From Mycolicibacterium peregrinum (GTDB lineage Bacteria > Actinomycetota > Actinomycetes > Mycobacteriales > Mycobacteriaceae), in assembly GCF_002102345.1 (NCBI RefSeq), contig NZ_LQPP01000011.1, forward strand, positions 113,246-177,245: 64,000 nucleotides of DNA, written 5' to 3'. The first letter of the stretch is position 1. Every line of letters begins with the position of its first letter. Under the pieces are notes generated by a model, which did not search any database, was not told the origin of the DNA, and was given only the letters and a program-made list of their open reading frames with translations. The position numbers were made by a program, and so were the translations under genes. This document shows, in pieces, positions 9,204 to 17,439 of this stretch.

Positions 9204-9625
9204 CATCGACTGCAGCACCGAATCCGCTACTTCTGCCGCCGATTCCGGTGCCTGACCCGGATACCGCGCCGTACTGGGAGGCGCTGAAGAACGGCACGCT
9301 GATGCTGTGCCGTTGTGATGACACCGGCAAATGGATCCATCCACCCTTGGAGCGCAGTCGCTACACCGGCGGCCCGGTGCATTTCGAGGAGGTTAGCGGC
9401 GAAGGCACGGTGTTCAGTTACATCGTAGTGCGCCAGGTGCTGGTTCCGGGACGGATACCGCCCTATGTCGTCGGGCTGATCGAGCTCGTCGAACAACCCG
9501 GCCTGCGGATCAACGCCGTCATCGCCGCCGATCCTGCCGACGTACGAATCGGTCAACAGGTCAAGCTGCGCATCACTGAGCTTGAGGAAAGCGGCTACCG
9601 CATACCCGAATTCGTCATCAAGTAG
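9200..9625 (+). CDS. DUF35/OB-fold protein with a degenerate zinc ribbon, partner of Ltp
   Basis: 141 residues. Usual DUF35 order: N-terminal helix (TAPYWEALKNGTLMLCRC), ribbon, then OB-fold with GEGTVFSYIVVRQVLVPG, PPYVVGLIELVEQPGLRI and RIGQQVKLRITELEESGYRIPEF. Only LCRC supplies cysteines; the second Cys pair expected after HPP is replaced by LERSRYTGG, so a four-Cys zinc site is not possible. The ATGA overlap with the Ltp gene supports a physical complex. DUF35 proteins stabilise thiolase-like or hydratase partners (known for Ltp2/ChsH2). Last gene of the operon; a long hairpin follows at 9638-9698. Confidence 0.85.
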   Translation: MTSTAAPNPLLLPPIPVPDPDTAPYWEALKNGTLMLCRCDDTGKWIHPPLERSRYTGGPVHFEEVSGEGTVFSYIVVRQVLVPGRIPPYVVGLIELVEQPGLRINAVIAADPADVRIGQQVKLRITELEESGYRIPEFVIK

Positions 9626-9637
9626 AGCGTAATCACC

Positions 9638-9698
9638 GCGAGCGTGCGCGTCTGCTGCTCGCCACGCCGTTTCCGAACGGCATTTCGCGCACGCTCGC
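9638..9698. terminator. Bidirectional hairpin between convergent genes
   Basis: Perfect 13-bp inverted repeat GCGAGCGTGCGCG (9638-9650) and CGCGCACGCTCGC (9686-9698) around a 35-base loop. It separates the stops of the DUF35 gene (plus) and APH gene (minus). No U-tract, as is common for mycobacterial terminators; it could also be a dispersed intergenic palindrome. Confidence 0.65.
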
Positions 9699-9710
9699 CC
9701 CTTTCGAAGA

Positions 9711-10829
9711 TCAGCTCAGCAGCGCGCCGGTACCGAGGTCGGAGTACGCCTCGGCGAAGCGCCCGAGTACCGCCTGCACGATCTCCACGGAGTACATCTG
9801 GTCGGGCGTGATCGCCCACATGCAGAAGCCCCACGCCGGGCTCTGGCGATAGGCGGTCCACATCTGCTCGCGGTCGGGTAGCGCGGTGACCCCGGCGTCG
9901 AGCAGTCGGCCCCGGTAGTTGTCGAGGAGTTCACGCTCGTGGCTGCGCCGAAGCTCGGGCGGCAGCGCCCCGATCAACGCGTACCCGACGTCATGTGACC
10001 ACGAACCACGCCGCACCAGTTGCCAATCGAGGACACCCATTCGGCCGTCAGGAAGCGAGTAGGTGTTGCGCGGGTGCGGATCACCGTGTAGCAGTGTGAT
10101 TGGGTCGGCCGCCACGTGGTCCTGTAGCGTCCAGAACGCCGCTTCCATGGAGTCAGCGTCCGCACCGGTAGCGTCGAGCAACTCCTTCTTGTACGGGATT
10201 TCCAAAAACGCACGGATGATCGCGAAACCGTTGCTGCGCAGGAAGTTCGCGAATCCGCCGGTTAGTGGGTGCTGCAGCCAGGCCAGATCACCGTCCTCGC
10301 GCAACCGGGGACTATTCCAGAACGGGGCGTGTACCCGGCTCAACGTCGCCAGCAGCTCGTCGACCTGCTCCACCGACAGCCCGGTTACCGCGTCGGGTAC
10401 CTGGGCGCCCCGCAGGGTGATGTCCTCACCGACCACCAGGAACTGTGACGGGCCGTCGAGGTGGTCGGCGAAATACGTGCTCATGGTCTCGACGTCGAGA
10501 TCGTTGCGCAGGTCGCGATAGAACGTGGTCTCGTCGTCCAGCAGCACGGTTCCGCCGCCCCCCTCCGACAGCGACTCGTCCACCGCCGGAGGCAGATTGT
10601 GCACGGTGCTCAACTGTGTTTTCACGAAAAGCTGTCGGGGCAGCTCGGTTTCGGGCGAGTCGTAGTCGACATCGAGGTGCAGGTGAGAGGTGGTGCCCTG
10701 CCACGTGCTGCGTACCCGGATGTCGGTGACAGTCACTCCTGGTCGGTGTCGACGCAGCAAGGAGGTCAACACCTCGGGTGTCAGGTCCTCGGGCGATTGC
10801 AGGGTCACCGGTAATGCTTGGCTGGTCAT
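9711..10829 (-). CDS. APH-type phosphotransferase (aminoglycoside phosphotransferase/ACAD10-like kinase fold)
   Basis: 372 residues. Kinase-like motifs: catalytic loop LLHGDPHPRNTY (~243-254) and metal-binding GVLDWQLVRRGSWSHDVGYAL. Mycobacterial members near fadE genes are thought to phosphorylate hydroxylated acyl substrates by analogy with ACAD10/11; the substrate here is unknown. ATG at 10829 is preferred to ATG at 10835 because GAGG ends directly at the latter and is six bases from the former. The strongest operator palindrome (10853-10876) lies just upstream, so this gene is probably a direct member of the local regulon. Confidence 0.85.
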   Translation of the reverse strand: MTSQALPVTLQSPEDLTPEVLTSLLRRHRPGVTVTDIRVRSTWQGTTSHLHLDVDYDSPETELPRQLFVKTQLSTVHNLPPAVDESLSEGGGGTVLLDDETTFYRDLRNDLDVETMSTYFADHLDGPSQFLVVGEDITLRGAQVPDAVTGLSVEQVDELLATLSRVHAPFWNSPRLREDGDLAWLQHPLTGGFANFLRSNGFAIIRAFLEIPYKKELLDATGADADSMEAAFWTLQDHVAADPITLLHGDPHPRNTYSLPDGRMGVLDWQLVRRGSWSHDVGYALIGALPPELRRSHERELLDNYRGRLLDAGVTALPDREQMWTAYRQSPAWGFCMWAITPDQMYSVEIVQAVLGRFAEAYSDLGTGALLS

Positions 10830-10852
10830 GGACATCCTCGTCTACGTCGATA

Positions 10853-10876
10853 AGTATGACAGTCAACTGTCATACT
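10853..10876. promoter_or_regulatory. Operator-like palindrome, site 3 (best copy)
   Basis: Perfect 11-2-11 dyad centred on TGACAGTCAACTGTCA (10857-10872), ending 24 bases upstream of the APH gene start. Longest of the shared palindromes in this locus. Confidence 0.8.
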
Positions 10877-10931
10877 AGCGGTGAGGGCAGCCCGGGTGGC
10901 CGAAACGTGGAAATGGCTCGCGCCGCGGAGA

Positions 10932-11390
10932 TCAGGCGGTGCCGACCGGACGGAACAACGGCAGCCATACTCGGCTCTCCTCGGCGCCCGAGAGCGCGGT
11001 CCAATCCTCGAAAAACACCTCGACGGCCGTCCCGATCCGAATGTCGTTCTCCGACACCCCAACCACATTGGTGATCAGTCGAACATCGGGTTCATCGTCG
11101 AGTTCCACCATCGCCACGATGTAGGGCGGCTCGAAGCCGGGGATCCACGGCTGGCGGTTGACCGTATAGGCAGCCACCTTCCCGCGCCCGGACACCGGCT
11201 CGGGGGCGACATCGGTGCTGCGGCAGCGCCAGCAGGTCGGGCCGGGCGGGTGGAAGAAATGTCCGCAGCTGTGGCAGCGGTTGATCAGCAGCTCACCGCG
11301 CTCGCCCCCGGTCCAGAAGGCCCGCGATTCAGCCGTCGGACTGGGTGCCAGCCGAAGCTGCGGCCGCTGATAACCGGTGTCAATCGTCAC
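10932..11390 (-). CDS. DUF35/OB-fold protein with intact zinc ribbon
   Basis: 152 residues with a complete rubredoxin-like ribbon (NRCHSCGHFFHPPGPTCWRCRS, ~37-58, two Cys pairs) and an OB-fold (GRGKVAAYTVNRQPWIPGF, PPYIVAMVELDDEPDVRLI). Members of this family act as acyl-CoA-binding or stabilising subunits for thiolase-like or hydratase proteins. No thiolase gene adjoins it, unlike the other DUF35 gene at 9200-9625. GTG start at 11390 overlaps the stop of the upstream dehydrogenase gene (GTGA, 11387-11390). Third gene of the SDR-FadE-DUF35 operon. Confidence 0.85.
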   Translation of the reverse strand: MTIDTGYQRPQLRLAPSPTAESRAFWTGGERGELLINRCHSCGHFFHPPGPTCWRCRSTDVAPEPVSGRGKVAAYTVNRQPWIPGFEPPYIVAMVELDDEPDVRLITNVVGVSENDIRIGTAVEVFFEDWTALSGAEESRVWLPLFRPVGTA

Positions 11391-12535
11391 TTTGTGCCTC
11401 CGCTGAGCGACCGGCCGATGACCAGGCGCTGAATTTGATTGGTGCCTTCGAAAATCTGGGTGATCTTTGCTTCGCGCATATACCGTTCGACACGATAGTC
11501 GCGGGTATACCCGTAGCCGCCGAGCACCTGGACGGCATCGGTCGTCACCTTCATTGCGGCGTCGGTTGCGACGAGCTTGGCGACCGAGGCGTTGCGTGAA
11601 TACGGCAGGCCGGCATCACGGCGGCGTGCCGCATCCAGGTAGGTGGCGCGCGCGGAATCCACCGCGGCGGCCATGTCAGCCAGTAGGAATGTCAGGCCCT
11701 GATGGTCGATGATCTTGCGGCCGAACGTCATTCGTTCCTGAGCGTAGGCTGCTGCTTCGTCCAGCGCGGCCTGGGCCAGCCCGACCGCTACCGCCGCGAT
11801 GCCCAGCCGTCCGGAATCCAACGCGCTGAACGCGATTTGCAGTCCCTGACCTTCATCGCCGATCCGACGCTGCGCCTCGACGAATGCATCGTCGTAGTGC
11901 GCGGTGGTCGTCGGAACCGCGTGCAGCCCCATTTTCTCCTCCGGTTTGCCGAAAGACAGACCGCTGGTGTCCTTGTCCACCAGGAAGCACGAGATGCCCT
12001 GTCCGCCTTCACCGGTACGCGCGAACAGGCTGTAGAAGTCGGCGATCCCGCCATGGGTGATCCAGGCCTTGGCGCCGTTGACCCGATAGCCACCGTCGGT
12101 GGGTGTTGCCTTGCACGCCAAGGCGGCGGCGTCGGAGCCGGCTTGAGGTTCGGACAGACTGTAGGCCCCCACCTTCTGGCCACTGAGCATGTCCAGCAGC
12201 CACGCGCTCTTCTGCTGGTCGGTGCCGAACGCGATCAGCGGATGGCAGGACAGGACATGGACACTGACCGCTACCGCGACTGCAGCCCACCGGGCAGCGA
12301 GCTCTTCGAGGACCTGGAGATACACCTCGTAGGGCTGCCCGCCGCCGCCCCATTCCGCGGGGTGGGGCAACGTGAGCAGACCAAGTTCGCCGAGTGTGCC
12401 GAAGACATCTTCGGGGTAGGTCTCGGCCTTTTCGTGCTCGTCGACGATCGGGGCGAGAACCTTGTCGGCGACGTCTGCGGCCAACTGGACCAATTCGCGT
12501 GCTTCGGCCGTCGGGAAGAGGCGCTCGACGGTCAC
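11387..12535 (-). CDS. Acyl-CoA dehydrogenase (short/medium-chain type)
   Basis: 382 residues, usual length. Family marks: AYSLSEPQAGSDAAALACKA, GYRVNGAKAWITHGG, GRKIIDHQGLTFLLADMA and the C-terminal GGYGYTRDYRVERYMREAKI then QIFEGTNQIQRLVIGRSL. The Glu in FEGTNQ is the normal catalytic base of SCAD/MCAD-type enzymes, so this is probably active. It oxidises an acyl-CoA to the trans-2-enoyl-CoA with electrons going to ETF. GTG at 12535 overlaps the SDR stop (GTGA, 12532-12535); the frame is open to 12778 but only inside the SDR gene. Confidence 0.92.
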   Translation of the reverse strand: MTVERLFPTAEARELVQLAADVADKVLAPIVDEHEKAETYPEDVFGTLGELGLLTLPHPAEWGGGGQPYEVYLQVLEELAARWAAVAVAVSVHVLSCHPLIAFGTDQQKSAWLLDMLSGQKVGAYSLSEPQAGSDAAALACKATPTDGGYRVNGAKAWITHGGIADFYSLFARTGEGGQGISCFLVDKDTSGLSFGKPEEKMGLHAVPTTTAHYDDAFVEAQRRIGDEGQGLQIAFSALDSGRLGIAAVAVGLAQAALDEAAAYAQERMTFGRKIIDHQGLTFLLADMAAAVDSARATYLDAARRRDAGLPYSRNASVAKLVATDAAMKVTTDAVQVLGGYGYTRDYRVERYMREAKITQIFEGTNQIQRLVIGRSLSGGTK

Positions 12536-13350
12536 AGTGCGCCCTGCCACTGACAGGCGGTCAGATCCGCGGACAGCTCCCACAGTCGGCGTGCGCAGTC
12601 GGGGTCGAGAGCCTTGTCTTTGAGCTTGGTGGGCTTGGGCTTGCCCCATTGATGCATGAGTCCGCGCGGGGCGAGGTAGGTCCCGTTGGGCAGCGCCGTG
12701 GTGATGGCCTGGATGGTGGAACGCGCACCGTCTGCCGGGCTTTGCGCGATATGTGGTGAAATCGCGCGTCCGGCCCACTGCAGCACACCCGAACCGTCAC
12801 GGGTAATCGATGTGTTCGTCATGCCCGGATCCGAGGCGTAGGCGGTCACCCCGCGAACCGTAAGCTCACGCACGAACAGCAGGTTCGCCAGCTTGGACTC
12901 CCCATACGCCGCCCATGGGTTGTAGCGACGCCGCTCCCAGTTCAGATCATCGAAGTGAATGCGTGCGGTGTTGTAGTTGGTACTCGCCACCGAGACCACC
13001 CGATCGCGGATCCGGTTTCCGAGCAGGCAAGTCAAGGCGAAGTGACCGAGGTGGTTGGTGCCCATGTGGGCTTCGAAACCGTCAGCAGTCCGAGTGAGTG
13101 GCAGGCCGAGCACGCCCGCGTTGTTCACCAGCACGTCGACAGAGTCGACGGTGTCGGCGAACTTGCGCACGCTGGTGAGATCCGCCAGGTCGAGTTCGCG
13201 TACATCGACGTCACCAGACATCGATGCCGCGGCCTCGTATCCTTTGTCGAGGGTTCGGCAGGCGATGACCACCTCGTGGCCGGCCGCGGCCATTGCGCCG
13301 GCGGTTGCTCTGCCGACGCCACTGTTTCCGCCCGTGACGATGATCCGCAC
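12532..13350 (-). CDS. Short-chain dehydrogenase/reductase
   Basis: 272 residues. Rossmann motif TGGNSGVGRA (~6-15), NNAGVLG (~76-82), catalytic Ser near SVAST (~122) and YGESK (Tyr149, Lys153). The C-terminal part resembles retinol dehydrogenase/WWOX-like SDRs. GTG at 13350 follows AAGGAGG, ten bases away, and matches the start of the Rossmann fold. First gene of a three-gene operon with GTGA overlaps. The 83-base gap to the divergent thioesterase gene carries an AT-rich dyad at 13385-13400. Substrate unknown, probably a hydroxyacyl or alcohol intermediate. Confidence 0.87.
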   Translation of the reverse strand: MRIIVTGGNSGVGRATAGAMAAAGHEVVIACRTLDKGYEAAASMSGDVDVRELDLADLTSVRKFADTVDSVDVLVNNAGVLGLPLTRTADGFEAHMGTNHLGHFALTCLLGNRIRDRVVSVASTNYNTARIHFDDLNWERRRYNPWAAYGESKLANLLFVRELTVRGVTAYASDPGMTNTSITRDGSGVLQWAGRAISPHIAQSPADGARSTIQAITTALPNGTYLAPRGLMHQWGKPKPTKLKDKALDPDCARRLWELSADLTACQWQGAL

Positions 13351-13384
13351 GTTTCCGAGTCCTCCTTCGCGCCGATGTTTCACC

Positions 13385-13400
13385 AAACAGTAAACTATTT
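13385..13400. promoter_or_regulatory. AT-rich dyad related to the local operator (site 4, weak)
   Basis: AAACAGT-AA-ACTATTT shares the inner ACAGT-N2-ACT of sites 1-3 with A/T outer bases. It lies between the divergent SDR (13350) and thioesterase (13433) starts. Could instead be overlapping -10 sequences. Confidence 0.4.
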
Positions 13401-13432
13401 ATCGTTTTCGCAACACGGCGATTTGGAGTCGA

Positions 13433-14281
13433 ATGCTAGTAACGCTTGCGGATGTGTTGAACCTGTTCGAGCTCTCAGCCCTCGGGTCTGACACCTTTGA
13501 AGGCACTCAGCCTGACCCGCCGAACCATCACATCGTCGGTGGTCAGATCGCCGCGCAGGCGTTGATGGCGGCCAGTAGGACTGCGCCGGGGCGTCACCCG
13601 CACAGTCTCCATGTGTACTTCCTGCGCCGCGGTGACGCACGCTGGCCGGTTCGGTTCGAGGTCGCCCGACTGCACGACGGCGGCACCATCTCGTCCCGCC
13701 GGATCTCCGCCACCCAGGGCGGTGTGGTGCTGATGGAGGGTCTCGCGTCGTTCACCGCTGGCGTTGCGTCTGCCGCCTATCAGCGCACGATGCCCGCGGC
13801 TCCGCCGCCGGAATCGCTGACGCCCATCGAGGAGCAACTCGCGCCCTACGCCGAGGAGTTCGGTGGCTGGTGGGTCGCCGAACGGCCATTCGACGTCAGG
13901 TATGTCGATCCGCCGCCGCGCATCGCCATGGACTCGGACGAACCGGCAGGGTCGGTGAGTCGAATCTGGCTGCGCGCCAGGGGCACGATTCCGGACGACC
14001 CCATCGTGAACAGTTGTGTCCTCACCCTGCAGAGCGCCCTCACGCCGGTGGAGGCGACGCTCGGGTTGATGCAGAAGTCGCAATATGACATCTCAGCTCT
14101 GCTTGATCACACCGTGTGGTTCCACCGTCCTGCGGACTTCTCAGACTGGCTTTTCTACGAACAGGCCTCGCCCACCGGGATCGCCGGACGTGCTCTGGCG
14201 ACGGGCACGGTCTATAACCGGAGTGGCGATCTGGTGTGCACGGCTGCCCAGGAGATCTATTTCCCACCACCCCGCAGATAG
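13433..14281 (+). CDS. tesB: Acyl-CoA thioesterase II (TesB-like double hotdog)
   Basis: 282 residues, normal length. First hotdog: LFELSALGSDTFEGTQPD, HHIVGGQIAAQALMAASRT, HSLHVYFLRRGD. Second hotdog ends DHTVWFHRPADFSDWLFYEQ then GRALATGTVYNRSGDLV. TesB enzymes hydrolyse acyl-CoA to free acid and CoA, and in a degradation locus they recycle CoA or release dead-end acyl groups. ATG at 13433 follows GGAG. Divergent from the SDR operon and likely co-regulated with it. Confidence 0.9.
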   Translation: MLVTLADVLNLFELSALGSDTFEGTQPDPPNHHIVGGQIAAQALMAASRTAPGRHPHSLHVYFLRRGDARWPVRFEVARLHDGGTISSRRISATQGGVVLMEGLASFTAGVASAAYQRTMPAAPPPESLTPIEEQLAPYAEEFGGWWVAERPFDVRYVDPPPRIAMDSDEPAGSVSRIWLRARGTIPDDPIVNSCVLTLQSALTPVEATLGLMQKSQYDISALLDHTVWFHRPADFSDWLFYEQASPTGIAGRALATGTVYNRSGDLVCTAAQEIYFPPPRR

Positions 14282-14339
14282 TTAGCTTGTGTAATAATTT
14301 GTCGTGTATCCGTAGTGTGCGGACGCCGAAGGGGCAAGC

Positions 14340-15281
14340 ATGGCCAGAACAGAGAACGACTCCTGGGACATCAACGAGAGCGTGGGCGCCACCGCGCTGG
14401 GTGTCGCGGCCGGCCGGGCAGCGGAGACCAACAGTGAGAACCCGTTGATCCGCGATCCGTACGCACAGATGTTTCTGGAGGCCGCGGGCGACGGTCTCTG
14501 GAATATGTATCTGCGGCCCGACGAACTGCCCGCTGAACTGGCGGAGCTTGACCCCCGTTTCAAAGAGCGGATGCAGGCGATGATGGGCTACACCGCGTCG
14601 CGCACGTTATTTTTCGACGAGTTCTTCGCTGATGCGGCGGCGTCCGGCATCCGGCAGTCGGTGATCCTGGCGGCGGGTCTGGATGCACGGGCCTGGCGGT
14701 TGGATTGGCCGGCCGGCAGCGTGGTGTACGAGATTGATCAACCCAAGGTGCTGGACTTCAAGTTCGCGACCCTCGAGGCGAGGGGGGTATCGCCGCTGGC
14801 GACGTATGTCGGTGTTCCGATCGATCTGCGCAACGACTGGCCCGCGGCCTTACGCGCGGCGGGTTTCGATCCTGCGGCGCCGACCGCGTGGTCGGCCGAG
14901 GGCCTGTTGCCGTATCTGACGGCGGATGCGCAAGACATTCTGTTCGAGCGGATCACGGAGCTCAGCGCGCCGGGCAGCCGGGTCGCGGTGGAAGCGTTCA
15001 GCAACGAGTTCTTCAGCGCCGAGAGCTTTGCGCGTCGCGAGGAGCAGATGCAGCGGTACCGCGAAGCCGCGGCCAAGCTGGGCCGGGAAGGCATCGCCGC
15101 CTCCGGCAATCTGCTCTACGAGGAGGAACGCACCGAAGTCGTCGACTGGCTCACCGCACGCGGTTGGCAAGCCACTGGGGTGAGCGCGGTCGACCTGCTG
15201 GCCCGCAATGGCCGTTCCATTCCAGCCGGTCTGGATGACGGGATTCCAGAAAGTATCTTCGTCGACGGGCGATTGCGCTGA
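14340..15281 (+). CDS. SAM-dependent methyltransferase, TIGR00027/LCM-like family
   Basis: 313 residues. Starts with [19 protein letters not shown], then [39 protein letters not shown] (SAM site, ~103-122) and [20 protein letters not shown]. This is the mycobacterial expanded family related to leucine carboxyl methyltransferase; substrates are generally unknown. ATG at 14340 follows AAGGGG. Stands alone between the thioesterase gene and a convergent SDR gene, with an AT-rich promoter-like stretch (TAATAAT near 14293). Confidence 0.88.
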   Translation: MARTENDSWDINESVGATALGVAAGRAAETNSENPLIRDPYAQMFLEAAGDGLWNMYLRPDELPAELAELDPRFKERMQAMMGYTASRTLFFDEFFADAAASGIRQSVILAAGLDARAWRLDWPAGSVVYEIDQPKVLDFKFATLEARGVSPLATYVGVPIDLRNDWPAALRAAGFDPAAPTAWSAEGLLPYLTADAQDILFERITELSAPGSRVAVEAFSNEFFSAESFARREEQMQRYREAAAKLGREGIAASGNLLYEEERTEVVDWLTARGWQATGVSAVDLLARNGRSIPAGLDDGIPESIFVDGRLR

Positions 15282-15291
15282 CGCTCCTCGG

Positions 15292-16140
15292 CTACGGGCC
15301 GGTGTATCCAGGCGGGTTGGGGGTGTCCACCCACAGATCGAGTCCGAGGTCCGATCCGGGCACACAGTCATACATCGAAAGGTCGGTGACACCGCTGTCC
15401 AGCAGCACGTCTTCGCACAGCAGGCTCTGCCCGGTGTAGTCCCTCGCCGGCTTGTTGAAGATCGTGTACGCGGCGTCGGCGTAGACGTCGGGCTTGCGGG
15501 CGCGGCCCATCGCCTCGTCGCCGCCGAGCAGGTTCTGCACCGCCGCGGTGGCCACCAGGGTGCGCGGCCACAGCGTGTTCGACGCGATGCCGGCTTCGCG
15601 CATCTCTTCGGCGATACCCAACGCGCACAACGTCATTCCGAACTTGGCCATCATGTAGGCGGTGGGCTTGAGCCACTCGGACTCCAGCCGGATCGGCGGG
15701 GACAGGGTGAGGATGTGCGGGTTCTCGCGGCCCTTCATGTGCGGGATACAGGCCTGTGACACTGCGTAGGTGCCGCGGATCTGGATGCCGTTCATCAGGT
15801 CGAAGCGCTTGAGCGGTACTTCCTCGATCGAGCCGAGGTTGATGGCCGAGGCGTTGTTGACGCAGAGGTCGATGCCGCCGAACTGCTCGACGGCCTTGGC
15901 GACCGCGGCTGCCACCGAGTCACCGTCGCGGACGTCCCCGACGATCGGCAGGGCCTGCCCGCCGGCCTCCTCGATCTCCTTGGCGGCGGTGTAGACGGTG
16001 CCTTCGAGCTTGGGATGTGGTTCGGCGGTCTTGGCGACCAGCGTGATGTTGGCGCCGTCTGCGGCGGCCTTCTTGGCGATGGCCAGGCCGATACCGCGGC
16101 TGGCGCCGGAGATGAACATGGTCTTCCCGGACAACGACAT
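15292..16140 (-). CDS. Short-chain dehydrogenase (HSDL2-like)
   Basis: 282 residues. Cofactor motif SGASRGIGLAIAKKAA (~10-25), NNASAINLGSIEEVP, catalytic Ser in LTLSPP and YMMAK (Tyr/Lys). The tail with TNPxG-like ending (DLWVDTPNPPGY) resembles hydroxysteroid-dehydrogenase-like 2 proteins. Ten-base gap to the convergent methyltransferase gene. AGGAGG lies upstream of ATG at 16140. Substrate unknown. Confidence 0.87.
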   Translation of the reverse strand: MSLSGKTMFISGASRGIGLAIAKKAAADGANITLVAKTAEPHPKLEGTVYTAAKEIEEAGGQALPIVGDVRDGDSVAAAVAKAVEQFGGIDLCVNNASAINLGSIEEVPLKRFDLMNGIQIRGTYAVSQACIPHMKGRENPHILTLSPPIRLESEWLKPTAYMMAKFGMTLCALGIAEEMREAGIASNTLWPRTLVATAAVQNLLGGDEAMGRARKPDVYADAAYTIFNKPARDYTGQSLLCEDVLLDSGVTDLSMYDCVPGSDLGLDLWVDTPNPPGYTGP

Positions 16141-16273
16141 GTAGGTCCTCCTGGAGGTTGAGTGTGCGCGGAGCTTGGCGCCGGGGCGGGTGAGGGGGCG
16201 AATGGTTCGTGCCGACGCGCTCCCGTCCCGAAGCAGGCTTCAGGCCACTGAAAGATAAACAGTTAAATAGTTA

Positions 16274-16301
16274 TTGCATTGTCGGATCGCAACGATACAA
16301 T
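16274..16301 (+). promoter_or_regulatory. SigA-like promoter for the 37-codon ORF
   Basis: TTGCAT (16274-16279), 16-base spacer, TACAAT (16296-16301). It lies 32 bases before the ORF start and just downstream of an AT-rich patch containing AAACAGT and AATAGTTA (16258-16273). Confidence 0.55.
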
Positions 16302-16333
16302 GTGCCGAACTCGGCTCGGCGGAGGGGCGGAAT

Positions 16334-16447
16334 ATGGACCCGAATCCTGACTACGACGCGAGCGACGAGGTCGAATACTTCTTCAACTGGTTACCGTGGG
16401 CATTGCGAGGCGTGTATCCGCCACCGGTCTACCCACTAGACGGCTAG
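16334..16447 (+). CDS. Small protein, 37 residues
   Basis: ATG at 16334 with GGAGGGG at 16320-16326 eight bases upstream, and a promoter-like sequence before that. The product is acidic at its N-terminus (MDPNPDYDASDEVEYF) and ends in an aromatic/proline-rich stretch (FNWLPWALRGVYPPPVYP). No signal peptide and no family recognised. Too short for most gene callers. It stands alone between the SDR gene and the decayed element. Confidence 0.5.
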   Translation: MDPNPDYDASDEVEYFFNWLPWALRGVYPPPVYPLDG

Positions 16448-16546
16448 AGATCCGGCGGAGCCGGATTTTGAGTCAAGTTCGCAGTGCATGGGTGAGGTTT
16501 ACGGTGTGTGAGTGGCGTTGGGAGGGTTGGTGTCTCGTCGCCCGAA

Positions 16547-17439
16547 TTATACTGCCGTAGTGAGGTTTTCGACTGCTGTGCGGTAGACGTTGGCGGCGCA
16601 GCGCAGAGGTCGTGGGGTGGGTGTCGTGGTGGCGAATTCGGCCAGGCCGCAGCGTAGTACGCGGTCCTGGACGCAGGTGAGGAACTGTGCGTGTCCAGGC
16701 TGTGGTCGACGACGAGGTAGCGGTGAGTGCCCTCGATGCGGGTGATCAGTCCCCGGGTTTTCAGTCGGCGCAGGTCGTAGGTGATCCGCCCAGCGGTGAC
16801 GGTGGCAGGGTCCAGGCCGCGTAGTTCGGCGGTTTAAGTGCGCAGGTCTTTGTTGGTGCAGCCGTGCAGCTGGCACCGGAAGATCAGCAACGCCGAGAGC
16901 AGGGCGTGGGTGCGCCGGTCGGCGAACCGTAGTCCCGGGTTGCGGGCGCCGGTGGCGGTGGTGACCGCTTCAGTGATCGCGGTCAGGGCGTCGGTGCCGG
17001 TGATCGGGTCGTGGCTGAGTTGTTGGACGCCCAGCAGGCGCCGGTTCGCGGTGTAGCCGATCTCCCGCAGGGCGGGCAGATTGGTCAGTCGTTTCCCGAT
17101 CCCGAAATCGCGGGTGTCGTTGATGGTGGTTTCGGTCAGTAAGGCTTTTCCTTCCTTGTGGTACTGCTTGACCGTGGTGTGTTTGTAGTCCACGTGCAGG
17201 CTCGGGGTGACCCCGGCGGTGATCGCCCGGGTCCGGAACCGGCCCGGGGTGGCGAGCGGGGTCCGCGCCAGCGCAGCTGGCGGTCGAAAGATCAAACTGA
17301 CCTGGTCGGGGCGGCCGATGTCGAGATTGTCGCGGATGACGTGTTCGAAGAAGACCCGGCGCGAGGGCGGTGTGTCCAGCATCTGGGTCAGCGATAACTC
17401 GGCCTGCAGGATCGAGCACCCGATCGACCCAGTCGACTA
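16547..17439 (-). pseudogene. Wrecked copy of a repetitive actinobacterial gene (possibly mobile)
   Basis: Several minus-strand frames join into one product. The best part (16834-17382) reads RRVFFEHVIRDNLDIGRPDQ, TPSLHVDYKHTTVKQYHKEG, LLTETTINDTRDFGIGKRL then RRLLGVQQLSHDPITG. I remember this as a conserved multicopy family in actinobacteria, of unknown function. The C-terminal winged-helix-like part (TYDLRRLKTRGL, GTHRYLVVD) lies in other frames, and the end VLRCGLAEFATTT is in the frame stopping at 16547. Upstream, SILQAELSLTQMLDT is preceded by an in-frame TAG at 17437-17439. At least two frameshifts and one stop: a relic. Sequence 17440-17660 holds no intact gene. Confidence 0.65.

Noticed and set aside
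16254..16275. AAACAGTTAAATAGTTA as a further copy of the TGACAGT operator
   Set aside because: Only one half-site fits and the spacing is wrong; more likely an AT-rich promoter flank.
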